A stretch of DNA of 64,000 bases from Diphasiastrum complanatum (GCA_029204225.1 CM055104.1:21113761-21177760), one strand, 5' to 3'. Counted from the stretch's first letter, positions 23,246 through 36,175 are shown. Numbers and translations: made by a program. Notes: generated from the sequence alone by a model not told the origin.

Positions 23246-26200
23246 CAAGGATCATGTTGATTAACCTCTTGATCCAAAGCACCTCTGTAGTTGTTGTAGT
23301 GAGTGCTTTGTACTCAACCTCACAAGATGATAGAGATAGGGTATCTTGTTTCTTTGAAAGCCAAGACACAAGATTGCCTCCAAGAAAGATAGTATATGCA
23401 TTAATAGACTTCCGATCCATTTTATCACTTGCAAAATTGGAATCCGAATAGCCAATAATGGTTAGATCTTCATTTTTGTACAATAAACCATAATCTTGAG
23501 TAGAAGATACATATCTTAGAACTCTCTTGGCCATCTTCCAATGTTGGATCTTGGGATCTTGCATAAATTGACTCAATTTGTGCACACAATATCTCAGAAC
23601 GGGTCTAGTGATAGTAAGCCAAATTAAAGAGCCTATAAGACTCCTATAAAGTGTGATGTCCTTGAAGGATCTTTCATCACATTTAATAGGATCTTTTACA
23701 TGTTGCTCCATGGGAGTATTTATGCCTTTACAATTTTGCATATTGAATTTTCTCAACATAGAAAAGACATATCTAGATTGACAAATAAAAGCATACTCTT
23801 CATGAAAATCAATCTCAAGGCCCAAAATGTAATGGATCTCTCCTAGATCTTGCATTTTAAATTCTTTTCCTAATGCATCTTTGGCTTCTTGAACTAGCAT
23901 CAAACAACTTCCACTAAGAATAATGTCATCTACATAGATTAGGAGAATGACAATATTATTACCATCAAACTTTAAGTACATAGAAGGATCATAGTCACTA
24001 AGCACAAATCCTAATGAAAGTAGAAAGTTGTTGAGTCTTAAATACCATGATCTAGGTGCTTGCTTTAAGCCATAAAGACTTCTAAATAGCAAACACACCT
24101 TAGATTTATCCTTGATAAATCCTTGAGGTTGTTCCATGTATATCTCCTCCTCAAGATAGCCATTCAAAAAAGTGTTGGAGACATCAAGTTGAAACGGTTT
24201 CCACTTAAAAAATAAGACAAGAGAGATTATGATTCTTATTGTCACCATCTTTGCTACAGGAGCAAAGGTTTCTTCATAGTCAAGGCCATATATTTGTGCA
24301 AAGCCTTTAGCACATTGATCGATCCATCATGATTGTACTTGATCTTGAACACCCACTTGCATCCAATGACATGCATGTTAGGTGGTGGATCCACCAGCTC
24401 CCATGTGTGGTTGGTGATCAAGGCATCATATAAAATCTTCATGGCCTCATACCACTCCTTGGTATTGAGGGCTTCTTGAACATCTTTGGGCTCCTCATGA
24501 GAAACAAAATAAGCATAAGTGGAATCAGCATCCACTTGTTTTCCTTTGTCATCATAAGTGAGCCTCTTGGGCTCGGATCTCTCCCTCATGGATCTTCTAA
24601 GAGTGAAAATCCGAGGATTTCCATCTTCAAATCTTGACTCCTCCATATGTTGATTGTCTTCAATAACAATAGGTGATAGATTTTGAGGTTGCTTGATCTC
24701 GGCCCCTCCAAGATTGGACTTTTCTTCTTCATGAAATACTACATCTCTACTACCAATTACTTTAGAGGTAGAGAGCATGTAGATTCGATAGTCTTTCTTG
24801 TTAGATAAATATCCAACCATTACGCCTTTGCTTGCACAAGAATCATCCTTCTTTCTCGTTTCCAAGGGAATATGGACAAAGCATATGCATTCAAATACTC
24901 TAAGGTGTTCAACCTTAGGTTTCTTCAAATAGAGTGCTTCATATGGTGACTTTCCTCCAAGTGCAACATGAGGGAGTCTATTGCAAAGATAGTTTGAACA
25001 ATTGATAGCCTCACCCCAAATGTCTTTTGGCAAGGATGCCTCAATTCTAATGGGTTTGGCACATTCACACAATGTTCTATTCTTTCTTTCAGCCATTCCA
25101 TTTTGAGATGGTGTATATGCACAAGAAAACTCCCTTTTAATGCCTTCAAGCTCACAATAATCATGAAATTTATTGGAAGTATACTCACCACCTCCATCAC
25201 TTCTAAGAATCTTGATTTTGTAAGAAAATTGCTTTTCAACTAGAGCTTTGAACTTTAGGATATAGTCAAACACCATAGATCTTAAGATATACCCAAGTAA
25301 ATCTAGTGAAATCATCAATGAAAGTTACAAAGAAAGTAGCACCACCCTTGCTCTTTGAAGATGAGAAGTGCACATCCGAGTGTATGAGCTCCAATGGATG
25401 TGTAGTCTTGATAGATGACTTTGAAAAAGGCTTCTTATAAGACTTAGATATGGCACAAGCCTCACATGGCCTGAAATTCTTGGAGATAAGATTAGACAAG
25501 CCAATAGCTTTGGCTTTCTTGACCATGGACACCATAGAATTATAGTTAGGATGTCCCAACCTTCTATGCCATAGTTCCTCCAAAGACATATGAGTAGCAA
25601 AAGCACTATCACAAGAGTTAGCATACTCTTTGGGATCAAGATTGTAGATTCCACCATATCTAGACCCAAATGCAAGGATCTCATCATGATTCTTGATTGT
25701 ACATGTATCAACATTGAAACTCACATCTAGTCCACTATCAAACAATTGTCCAACACTAATAAGATTTCTTGTTAACTTGGGAACAAAAAGTACATTAGAC
25801 AGAGAAAGAACTTTTGATGAAGAAAGCTTTAAGGGAATGGTCCCTATGCCCTCAATAGCACACTCATGATCATTTGCTATGTAGATGGACTTCTTGGCTC
25901 CTTCATAAGGTGACATGGATGAAAAAGAATGCTTGGAGCTACACATATGTGAGGAAGCTCCATTGTAGATATACCATGAACCATCCTTCTTGAAAGGTGA
26001 TGAAGAGAAACTTGAGACCATAAGAGATCCCTCTCCATCACTTGCATGAGCATCTTCCTTCTCTTCATTAGAAATGTTGGCTTGCTTGAATTGACTCTTC
26101 TTCTTGAAGCAATTGGTGGCATAATGCCCCTTCTTGCCACAAAAGAAACACTTGATGTTTTTCTTCTTTTTCTTGGATGTGGAAGCTTGAGAGAACTCAT

Positions 26201-26826
26201 CCTCATCTCCTTTGTCCTTGGAAATAAGATTGTTCTTGCTTGAAGAGGATTGGTGTTGATTCTTACTTCTTGTCTTGTGCTTGTCTTTGGTAAAGAGAGC
26301 TTTACCATCAATGTTGAGAGACAGTCTCTCCATTTTCAAGAGTTTATACTCTTGTCTTGATTCAGAAATGAGCACACTTTGGAGTGCTTCCAAACTTGGT
26401 AGCTCCTCCTTAATGGCATAACTCTGAACAAGGCTTTAACCCATTAAGTATGACTTGAACAAGTTCATTTTGGTTGATGGAGTCTCCTATGCATGACAAT
26501 TCTCTATGGAGGTCTTTAACTCTCATTACATAGGCTGAAGCACATTCATCACTTCTCTGTACACTTTGAAAAATTTGGTTTCTTAGTGTTAGAAGTCTAA
26601 AGGTATTCTTTGCCTCATAGATAGACTTAAGAGTATCCCAAGCATCTTTGGCATTAGTACAAGCACCAATTTCTCTTAAGATGTCATTTGAGACATTCAT
26701 CTTAATATAATGCAAAGCCATCCTGGATCTCTTTTTGTACTTTGGAATTTCTTGAGGAATTTGTGGTTCTTCTTCAATGCCAAGTACAATATCCATCACA
26801 TCTTGTAGTATTAAGACAGATTCCAT
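23245..26826 (-). pseudogene. Ty1/copia element O: near-complete gag-pol with frameshifts
   Basis: Gag (26826-26410) has the AWDTLKSIYEAKNTFRLLTL signature. The 26393-25266 frame has the CCHC knuckle CFFCGKKGHYATNC, a protease site written WYIYNGASSHM, and the integrase HHCC (LWHRRLGHPNYNS...CEAC) with the first catalytic Asp in IHSDVH. The 25318-24254 frame has SDGGGEY and QNGMAERKNRT (second Asp and Glu), then the FVGY-equivalent region and the entry to RT. The 24248-23160 frame holds RT (FLNGYLEEEIYMEQPQGF, YVDDIILSG) and RNase H (LSSCEVEYKAL). The family protease site is D-S-G; here Asp is replaced by Tyr, so protease is predicted dead. Frameshifts near 26400, 25290 and 24250 also break it. 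The C-terminus and 3' LTR are lost at the N junction. Confidence 0.9.
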
Positions 26827-27646
26827 TCTACTCTTTCAAATTGAGTAATTGGAGGTTGACAATCTTTCACTTGCTTCCAATAGAAAGACACTCATTGAAG
26901 TCATAAAGAATGATGGAAATCAAAAAAGATGGATGAAAGAATTGCTTATTTTCTCACTATAGGAACCAATCAAGGGTACAGAACCAAATCCTATGTAAGA
27001 CTAAGCAAAAACTGAAAGATAGATCTCACTAGCTTGATAATCTCTCTAGAACAAGATTTGAATCATCAAAAAAGATGAAGTACGGCAAAAGTTATGGTTC
27101 TCTGAATTTCACACGTGTGAAATACTCCAAAAATGTCAAATTGACTCAAATACAATCTATTTGTATGAAACAATTTGTCTAGAACCTATAGATCTTGTCT
27201 AAATCACATATAGATGAGATTGGTCAACTTCTGGATGATTTTTGTGATCATTCAAGCAACAAATGACATGTACTCACGATTTGCCGCAGGTCTAGGTGCC
27301 CTACCTATGACTCTTCAAAAGCTTATAACTTTTGATTGGCTTATCCAACTATCATGATTCAAATTGCATCATATTCTACACATTTCTAGCTTTCTAGTGG
27401 GCTAATTTGCTTGAAATTTGGATCTGAGATGAGAGAGAACCACCAAACTAAAAATGGGTAGATCTCACATGTGCCAACACTTGAAATTTTGTACAGTACC
27501 TGATCTGGCCCATTCAATGTGGTTTGAAGCTCAGAATCACAAGAAAACTGCAAGCTAGCTAGAAAGTAGAATCTAGACAATTCCTAGCTTGAAATCTGAT
27601 CAGATTTGCAAACTTTTTGATTAAATTTGCTTGTAAAACTTAGGTA
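26827..27646 (-). mobile_element. Leader of element O
   Basis: Untranslated region between PBS and gag. It contains TTTCACACGTGTGAAA at about 27108-27123. Confidence 0.65.
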
Positions 27647-27659
27647 GGCTCTGATACCA
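27647..27659 (-). promoter_or_regulatory. Primer binding site of element O
   Basis: The minus strand reads TGGTATCAGAGCC, a perfect plant-copia PBS, directly inside the LTR end. Confidence 0.85.
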
Positions 27660-28243
27660 TGCTGAATTCACACATGTGGGATGCCCTACACATATTTTTG
27701 ATCTCCTAAGCCCAATAACACCATAAAGATCAGACTAGCATTGGTTGTCAATAGGAAACTGATCATACAAGCAATATTATTGTGTTACAGGCAAGATTTG
27801 TTAACAAAACATAAGACTAAGCATCATAAATGCCTCTACTCATCTAGAGAGAGAAAATAGCAAGTACAAAACTCGTGGAGAGAGAGAGAGCACAAAGAGC
27901 TTGTTTTCAAATTTGCATTACACACAAATTTCATCATTTTCTCAATGAGAGTACATCACATATATATAGATCCATGGACTCTTCTCTTACTTTGAGTTGA
28001 ATTGGAGTTGTGAATCCACCTCTCAAGCTATCTAGACTTATTCAAGCCACCTCACTATGTCTAAATGTGCCACCTACTCTTTTCATGCATTAAATGTGGC
28101 ATGTAAAGTACAAATGGCAATTCCTATGGTAGCTCGAGTTTCTACTTCTACCTACCTTGAATATTTTATTCTAAGATGGGTCTTTACTAAGCCAAAAGAG
28201 TTCAATTCATCTTTGGCATTTTTTAGGACCCATACTCACAACA
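27660..28243 (-). mobile_element. 5' LTR of element O
   Basis: It begins TGCTGAATTC next to the PBS and ends near ACAACA at 28243, giving about 584 bp. It includes a TATATATA-type box near 27960 and TCACACATGTGGG near the PBS. The outer boundary is inferred from the start of element J. Confidence 0.65.
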
Positions 28244-28253
28244 TTAGATAGAT

Positions 28254-29400
28254 TCTTCAATATTTTGACAGATTTTTCATCGGGCCACAAATATTTGAAT
28301 GTACAACATCTAGCAATTCTCTAGCAACATGCTGATGGCTTGACTTAAATGGCTTCCTAGTTTGTTTTCCAACTAGACAGTCTTGACAGACAGGTAGCTT
28401 GACTGTTTCGCGAGGATAGTCGAGATCAAGAACAATAGATTATCTAGACATTCATTGTACAACAGCATAATTTAAATGACCAAGTCTATAATGCCAAAGT
28501 AAACCTTTATTTGATTGAATTGAAGTACTGAGAGCCTGACTAGAGGCAAAAAAACAATGACTTAATTTATACAGGTATCCATGCCTGTTTCCGAGTGCTA
28601 GGATCTTGCCTGTCCTGTACTTTACATTGATCACATTCGAATTCTACTCTGTGTCCTAGATCTGTGATTCTGCTTACAAAGAGCAAATTCGTGGATAACT
28701 TAGGTACATACAGAACTTTGGAGAGTAGCCTAGGTTGATCATTTGCAAAGCATAATCTTACAGTTCCTTCACCTTTAATAGCTTGTGTGCTATTGTCGCC
28801 AAGGTGAATGAATTTTTGGGTACTGTAAGGCGTATAGGACTCGAAACAGCCAATCAGGCTAGTCATGTGCTGAGTGCTTCGGAATCTAGGAACCAAGAAC
28901 TATCGCCAGATGCTCCTTGATGGTTGGTCATGAAGGCATCATGATCCGCTTCTTGAATGGGCTGTGGAGCTTCTGCAGCTGCATTTGCCACTTGATTTGA
29001 CTGCCCTTTGCTGTTGTTCTTTGCTTGAAGTATTCGACAGTCTTGTATTTCATGGTTGTTTTGTTTGTAGTATCTGTAGAACAACTTCTTCTTTGTCTGC
29101 GGATTCGACTGTTCCTTGTGTTGAGCTGGTTTCTGGTCTGGCATTGATAGCTTCGGACCTTTCTTCTTCTTCTGCTTTTTCATGCCCTTGTTGGTGTACA
29201 AGGCGTGAGAATCAGCTGAGGAAATTAAGGCTTCGTTCCTTCATGTATCTTCCTGCAACAACATAGTGATGCCTCTCAAAAGAGTTAACTCTGGATGAGT
29301 CGTGATGATCATCACCCAACTGTCGTAAGAACTTTGCAAGCTTGTAAGCAGTTGCATCACTGCATCTTGATCATCCATGAAAGACCTGACAGCGGCCATT
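28254..29400 (-). pseudogene. Ty1/copia element J: gag end, knuckle, protease, integrase start
   Basis: Minus frames give a Lys-rich linker and the knuckle region (FYRYYKQNNHEIQDCRI, first Cys replaced), a broken protease (SSWFLDSEALST, where the family has DSGAS), the pre-integrase strand (VLYVPKLSTNLLFVSRITDL) and the HHCC start (LLWHYRLGHLNYAV), then NICGPMKNLSKY at the left end. It is cut on the left by the LTR of O and on the right by the LTR of F2. Confidence 0.85.
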
Positions 29401-30054
29401 TGTGAAAATTGTCAACATTTCCTAGCTAGTTTGAGGCCTAAATTGGCTAAAATTGTAAATAGTTTTGGTTCTGGAGTTTCACACGTGTGAACCAGGCCAC
29501 AATGTTTTTATTTACTGTATTTTTTCAGTATGATGAAGTGTCAAACTTCATACCCTTCAAAATGAGACCATTTTGATGTATTTTGGTCATATAAGCCATT
29601 TTTAGCTATTTTTCCTATATAGGGAATATCTAGGGTCAAGTACCTTCTAGAGAGAGGAGAGAGAGTCATCTTCCTCATCCATAAATAGTAGGAAAGTCGT
29701 GGAGAACAGGTTGGAGAAACCTTTTGTATGCTTCATTGAGATCAATAGATCATTGTCATTGTTTCTTCCTCCATTGAGAGCATTGTTGTGTGTATTGTCT
29801 TCAAGCTATTGTGTATGATCTTAGGTGTTTTCCAAAAGTGGTAGGCTGATGTATTATGGACTGTATAATGCTATTTTGGGCCGCACTTGATGTTTATGGA
29901 AGATTTCATTTGTGATAAATGCTTTTTGATCAAGTTCTTTGCATTCTAGGTAGCATAGAATGTGTTGCCAATTCCTAGCTTATGTAGTTTGGAGTGCAAG
30001 CATTCAAGCCAATGATCTTGGAGTTTAGATCCACTTAGGATCTGTATTTTTCAC
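29401..30054 (+). mobile_element. 5' LTR of element F2
   Basis: TGTGAAAATTGTC...TTTTTCACA, 654 bp, is the near-identical reverse complement of the right LTR of F. The palindrome TTCACACGTGTGAA lies about 85 bp from the LTR start. The neighbouring J sequence ends in CCATT, but a matching right duplication cannot be checked because the 3' end of F2 is missing. Confidence 0.92.
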
Positions 30055-30067
30055 ATGGTATCAGAGC
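30055..30067 (+). promoter_or_regulatory. Primer binding site of element F2
   Basis: TGGTATCAGAGCT directly follows the LTR. F has an A at one position (AGAACT). Confidence 0.85.
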
Positions 30068-31227
30068 TGGTTGGGTTCTATTTACAGTAAGTATTCCATT
30101 TTTGGTGATATTTGGATGTTTGATCAAGTTCTAGCATGATTTTGCATTGCTTTGTTGATCAAATCTTACTAACCTTTGTTTTGTGAGTTGAACTTGTGGA
30201 TCAAAGGCATATTTCAGGTCTATTGAAGATCAGAGGCTGAAAAGAAACTATTTTGGATCAGATCATAACACCTAATCATTTGTGATTGTGAGGCTTGTGC
30301 ATATTCAATACTAACAATGTTCTTTTCAATCCTATTGTTGACAATCTCCATTCTTGGATGAACACTCTCCTTAAGTGGATGAAACTTCTCCTTAAGTGGA
30401 TGACAAATGCTCTTTTGAGTGAGTTGTAATTCTCCTAAAGGCTGAGCAAAGCTCCCATTTGGATGAAAGATCCCCTTTTTTGGGTGAACATATTGTAAGC
30501 TCCATTGTGAAGAGCATATTGTAAAGATTGTCATCAATTTTGGCATAAATTTTGGTGTACTTTGTTGAGCATGTAAGTAACTCTCCTTATGTAATTTGAT
30601 TGGAGCATTTGCTGGAAGGTGTTAACCATTATGCAAGTGTGTTTTCAGGTTCTTAACAGGTTGAGGAACATTCTCATGTGAAGTGATCTTAGATCTACAT
30701 CTAAACACCAAGATTTGACAAGATAGTGAAGCTAGTCTTGTGATTCACTAAGTGTGCTCATTCATTCACCTCTAAATCTTGTATTTATCACTTGCTGGAG
30801 TTTATAAACTTTTAGAAGTGTGGTTTACATGTGGTTTTACAGGTTGAATCAATATCTTAGTGTGTTGATCATATGTTGATCAAGTTTGTTCATTACTAGG
30901 TAATCTTGGCATCCTAGTTTTGGGTATTTTCTAAGAATGCAAGTAACTCTTCACACCATAACTTGATTTGGTCACTTGCTGGAAAGTTTGAGAGCTTAAG
31001 CAAGAGTGTGTTCAGGTTGGTTTGATTTTGTAATCCATTCTTAGTGTGTGCAAAGTGTTGCATGTGTTTCAATCTTCCTTTCTATGCTTGGAAACCATCT
31101 AGGTTCAAGATAGAAGTGTTTTAGGGTCCTAAATCTTCATAGATCTCTTTATCTATCATTTGTTGAGAGAAAAGTGAGTGCTAAGTGCTTTAGGACAGAA
31201 CCTAAAAGTTGAAGAAACATTAGAATC
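30068..31227 (+). mobile_element. Leader of element F2 with internal degenerate repeats
   Basis: A 1.16-kb untranslated region. Three degenerate units of about 200 bp (from about 30570, 30740 and 30930) each contain CACTTGCTGGA or a near variant and end in a TTCAGGTT or TTACAGGTT word. Near 30370 CTCCTTAAGTGGATGA is repeated in tandem. The same structure is present in inverted orientation in F. Confidence 0.7.
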
Positions 31228-33527
31228 ATGGCTTCCAATGGTGGGATCATGCTAGAGTCTAGTGAAAGGTTGAGTTCATCAAACTACTCTACTTGGAAAG
31301 TGAGGATGGAGTCCTTACTTGAGTTGAATGAACTCATGGACATAGTTGCAGAAATTGAAGAGAGACCTCTCACACTTCAAGAGCAACAAAGGTTTGATAA
31401 GAAGGCCAAAAGGGCTCTTCATATCATTAAAATAAATGTTACAAATGAACTTCTCAAGGAAGTTGGAAAGTGTCAAAGTGCAAGTGAGGCATGGAATGCC
31501 TTAAAGAAGCTCTTTGAATCAAAGTCCACATCTAGGGTATTGACCCTAAGGAGACAAATATTTTCTAGTAGGCAAAGAGAGGGTGAAAGTGCTCATGCAT
31601 TTATCTTGAGAGTTAAGTCCCTAAGTGATGATTTAGCATGCATTGATGAGAACATAAAAGATGGTGAAATAGTCCAAGTTATGTTGAATGGTTTGCTAAA
31701 TGAACATGCTAACCTTGTGCAAAGTTTTGCCATTCAAAGAGTCTTGCCAAGTGTGGTTGACTTGCAAGAAATCTTATTGGCTGAAGAACATAGGTTGCAA
31801 TCAAAGCTTGATGGTGCATCCTTGCAAGGTGGAGGTGAAGAGGCTTTCTTCACAAAAGGCAAATTCAAGGGCAAAGGTAAAGGCAAAGGGAAATGGTCCA
31901 AAGGTGGTAACTTTGATCATGATGATCACTCTTCCTCTTCCTCTTCTACTAAGAACAATAAGTCAAAGTTCAAGTGCTTTTATTGTGGGATAAAAGGTCA
32001 TTTTGCAAATGAATGTTATAAGAAGAAAAGAGAGCAAGGAGAGAGGCAAGGAAATCTTACAATAGATGAGGAAGAACATAACACATGTGAATCACTTGTT
32101 ATGACTTCAAGTTTGTTAGCCAACATAGATGATAATGATCCTTGGTGGATTGATAGTGGAGCCTCATCTCACATGACAAGACATAAGGAATACTTTACAT
32201 CCTTATTGTCTTATGAGGGAGAAGGTAACATCATCTACACTGCAAATGATGGTCAATGTGACATCAAAGGCATAGGCACTATTCCTATTTCCCTTTCAAC
32301 AAATAGGAAAGCAAATCTTGAAAATGTTTTGTACATTCCTTCAATCACTAAGAATCTGCTTAGTGTAAGTCAAATGATTGACAAAGGACTTGATGTGGAG
32401 TTCATTGGAGATGCATGTTTGATAAGTAAATGTGGATCCTTGATTGCTCAAGGTAGGAGGCATGGTAAACTTTTCAAGCTTGATGCATGTGTGATCTCTA
32501 ATCATGAAGGATGTATGGCTAGGGAGCAATTGACAAACCAAGAAGTTTGGCACAAGAGGTTGGGCCATCCCAACTTCAAATCTTTGGAGGTAATGGCAAA
32601 GAAAGAGCTTGTTCTTGGTCTCCCTAAAAGTCTTGTTGCAAACAATAGTGTTTGTGAACATTGTGCCTTGTCCAAATCTCATAGACTTGCTTATTCTAGA
32701 TCTACTTCTAGATCTAAAGAAGCTTTTAAACTTGTGCATTCTGATATTCATTCTTCTAGTACAACTAGCAATGGTGGGGCAAAGATGTATGCAACTTTCA
32801 TTGATGACTTTAGTAGGTATACTTGGATCTATCTTCTTAAAAGTAAGGATGAAGTGTTTGCTGCATTTGTCAAGTTCAAGAATGAAATGGAAAACCAATT
32901 CAATACAAAGATCAAATGCTTAAGATCTGATAATGGAGGGGAATACACCTCAAATAGGTTCAAAGACTTTTGTATAGCACATGGGATTAAGAGGGAGATG
33001 TCTAGTCCTAGGACTCCACAACAGAATGGAGTGGCCGAGAGGAAGAATAGAACCCTTTGTGAATGTGCCAAGGCAATGAGACTACATGCTAATCTTGCTA
33101 AGTCTTTTTGGGGGGAAGCTTTAGCATGTGCTAACTATCTATGTAATAGATGGACAAGTGCTTCCTTGGATGGTAAAACTCCTCATGAGGTTCTTTATGG
33201 TAGAAGGCCGAGTGTCAAGCATTGTAGGATCTTTGGATGTACATGTTTTGTCAATATCACACTTGATGATAGAACTAAAGAAGATCCTTCATCAAAGAAG
33301 GGTGTGTTTGTTGGCTATAGTGAAGTAAGCAAGGCTTACAAAGTGTACATTCCTTCTACAAAGAAAGTTGTCATAAGTAGGGATGTCATCTTTCATGAAG
33401 AGAATGTTTCCAATGTTGTTGATGTTGATGTTGATGTGCCTACTAATCATCATGATGTGCAAGATGTCTTGGATGAAGATGGAGATGCCACTCCAAAGCA
33501 AACTTCAAGGAAGACTCAAAGGCAAAG
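31228..33527 (+). pseudogene. Ty1/copia element F2: gag, protease, integrase; 3' half missing
   Basis: An uninterrupted frame from ATG 31228 matches the first ~766 codons of the intact F polyprotein almost exactly. It has gag with SNYSTWKVRMESLLELNE, the knuckle CFYCGIKGHFANEC (about residues 250-263), protease DSGASSHM (about 306), integrase HHCC from WHKRLGHPNF, and catalytic positions in VHSDIHS, SDNGGEY and NGVAERKN. Homology stops at 33527 inside the linker before RT. The frame then runs on for 30 unrelated codons into element G (stop at 33618). RT, RNase H and the 3' LTR are absent, so it cannot move by itself. Together with F it forms a 4127-bp inverted repeat. Confidence 0.93.
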
Positions 33528-35330
33528 AAGAGATTCCTTGAATCGACTGCTTTGGTACTCAAATAGTTTTGCAGATAGCAAGCTGTTGAAATATCTTCAA
33601 CCCAAAAGTTCTTGGTGAGCTAAGCATTTGACATCATCAATCGTGCTGCATTTAGCAATGTACGGTTCTTCCTTTCGGCTACTCCATTCTGCTGTGGTGT
33701 GTAGCTAGTGGTGAATTGATGATGAATGCCGAATGATGCCAAATAGTCAAACATTTCATTGACAGAAACTCGCCACCACTACCAGTAAGAAGGGTTTTGA
33801 GTCGTTGACCAATTTGTGTCTCAACAAACTGTTTAGAGTCTTTGAGATAGTTAAAAGCCTCAAACTTGTTCTTGATGAGCATAATGCTGGTAAATCTAGA
33901 ATAATCATCAATAAAGGTGATAAAATATAGTGCAGAACCTAGAGAGGGTATATTCATAGGGCCGCATAGATCACTATGTATTAATTCTATAATGGACTTA
34001 GCTCTAGTGGCTTGTCTCTTTGGAAATCCTGATCTAGGTTGTTTGCCTAGTAGGCACATCTCACAGACATGTCGAATGTTGGTGGAAGCAACATTAAGAT
34101 TTAAGTCCTTGACCATGCTATTATGATGCATATACAAGATTGATCTCATGTTTAGATGTCCTAACCTTCGATGCCATAATTGGGCATTTGAAGTACTCAC
34201 ATTGGTTGAAAGTGCATATTCGTGACCCAGAACATACAAATTACCTTATCTGTTTGTAGAGAAGATTTCTTTATCGTGCTTGTCCATAATGGTACACTTC
34301 TTTGAATTGAATGAGGCCTTGCAGCCTGACCAGTAAACTTGTTGGCTGACAATAAAATTTTGGTCAGTTTGGATACATAAAATACATCATTGAACAAGGT
34401 CAGCTTACCATTAGGAAGATAGAGACGTATAGACCCTTTGCCTCCAATCTGTAGTGCACTTGAGTCACCGAAGTAGAATACTTCAAATCTACAGGTGTGA
34501 GGTCTTTGAATGAGGATTTACATGCTGTCATGTGCTGAGAAGCACTAGAATCGAGATACCAGTCCGTTGCATCTCTAATGGGTAAATCTCGTATCATTAA
34601 TAGAGTTGGTTCTTTTCAAGAGGTTCTGGCAGAATCAGATCCTCCATCCTATTGCATCTTCTTCTTGGCTTCATTATGCTTGAGAACTCGACAATCCTTG
34701 ATGTCGTGGTTGGTTCTCTTGCAGTACTTACAGAAGAGTCTGGTCTTAGGCTATTGATGTTGTCGATTGTGCTATTGTGATTGCTGGTTTGAATTAGTTT
34801 GTTGAGCTTCTGTCTTCTTGTCCTTTGAAAAATTTCTTCTTCGAGAGCTATTGCTTATTCGAATAGAGAGCAATTGTCTTCTATCCGATGTGAATAAGCT
34901 TTTTCTTCTTACTTCTTCCTGCAATAAGCTTGCTATCACCTTTTGGAGAGACAACTCAGGAGTATTTTAGAGTAGCAGTACTAAATTGTCATAAGAGGGA
35001 GGAAGACTAGACAGAAGAGACATGTTAGCATCTTCATCTGATACTGGTAAATCTACTGCAACAGCTGATTGAGTAGCTGATTGAAATCTTTTAAATGATC
35101 GGTGACTGAGGTTTCTTCACTCATCTTGAGCAACAAGAACTTCTTCCTCAAGAAGAGACAAGTCGAAACACCTGTTGTCTCATATAGACTAGTAAGACTT
35201 TGGAGCTGGAACAGTTAGCTACATGAGCTATTTGTGAATCTTTAAGATTCAAAGATACAATGGCAAGAGTTTTGCCATCCTTAGCTTCCCAAACAGTTAG
35301 CATGTCAGGTTCAGTCGGTTTGGCTATTGA
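33528..35330 (-). pseudogene. Ty1/copia element G: gag, knuckle, protease, integrase (5' part)
   Basis: On the minus strand from right to left: the gag region of AWEAKDGKA type (35330-35230), SLQKVIASLLQEE, the knuckle CKYCKRTNHDIKDC near 34710, protease WYLDSSASQHM (family DSGAS, here DSS), pre-integrase VSKLTKILLSAN, HHCC LWHRRLGHLNMRS...CEMC, and HSDLCGPMNIPSLGSALYFI with FIDDYSRF. The Asp-35-Glu part is damaged. Stops and frameshifts are frequent. The right end is interrupted by element E inside gag; the left end meets the F2 break. It is closest to element H at 2.5-3.7 kb. Confidence 0.85.
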
Positions 35331-36162
35331 TGTGAAAAATGCAAAAATTATGCTTGGTCAAGGCCAAAATCATGTATATAGGATGATTACACATGTGTGG
35401 AGCCTGTTTCCACATGTAAAAGTAGTGTACTGTCATGTACCATAATCATATAGGTTGTACATATGATTTAATTCAAGGTCTAGTGGCTAAAAAGGCCAAA
35501 AAACTAGTTTTCTAGACATATGACACATGGCTTCAATCTATTGATTGCATGAGCCACATCCTTTGGTTAGGTGTCACATCCCATGTGTAGAGGACAGATC
35601 ACACGTGTGGAATAAGCTGAAGTAGGTGAGTTGTAACTTCTAGAAGATTTCCAAGTAGATCTCCATATAGAAAGAAATTGGACCAAAAATGCTCAAAATA
35701 GAAAGTTTGATCCAAGTGTCAATTTTGCATGATGATTCAACATATGACAAAGCATCCTCACACGTGTGAGATCTGATGCATGATCAATACCTCGAGCTCC
35801 AAGAAGTGTATAGATAGAGGCATATTTGGCCATAATCAACATGAAACATCAATCTTGATTTTGGAAGCAATTTTGTGTCAATCTCTCCATTCGTCTACAT
35901 TTGTTTTGAATGTTTTGAGTTTCTATCATAGTGTACTTTGTTTTCAGGTTGGATTCCGTACTCTGACAAGTTTTCACACGTGTGAAACCAGCAAGTACAT
36001 TTACTTTCATTAATGATTGTTCTTGTTAGATTTTCATGCCTAGAATTGATCTAGATTGATCTAAATCTTGTGTAGATTGATAGATCAATTGTATCTAACA
36101 TCCAATCCCTCTTGTGGATTAGATTAGGATCCATTCTTGGTCTTATTTTGCAGGTTTCCACA
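35331..36162 (+). mobile_element. 5' LTR of element E
   Basis: TGTGAAAAATGC...GGTTTCCACA, 832 bp, inserted in G gag. The flanking ATTGA on the left is the presumed target duplication. CACACGTGTG palindromes occur at about 35602, 35759 and 35976. The second, diverged copy of this LTR family is at 15255-16018. The 3' LTR of E is not in the window. Confidence 0.8.
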
Positions 36163-36175
36163 TGGTATCAAATCC
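36163..36175 (+). promoter_or_regulatory. Primer binding site of element E
   Basis: TGGTATCAAATCC, two changes from the usual site, right after the LTR. Confidence 0.75.

Noticed and set aside
27647-27659. Possible tRNA genes at the TGGTATCAGAGCC sites
   Set aside because: Only the 13-base complement of a tRNA 3' end is present, with no cloverleaf; they are primer binding sites.
30220-30546. 108-residue antisense frame in the F2 leader, repeated at 52087-52413 in F
   Set aside because: It lies antisense to the leader and is identical only because the two elements are near-identical. The HPLKE-type repeats come from tandem DNA repeats. No family is recognised.
32341-32898. 185-residue minus-strand frame (mirrored at 49735-50292)
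   Set aside because: It is a shadow of the integrase-coding strand of F2 and F.
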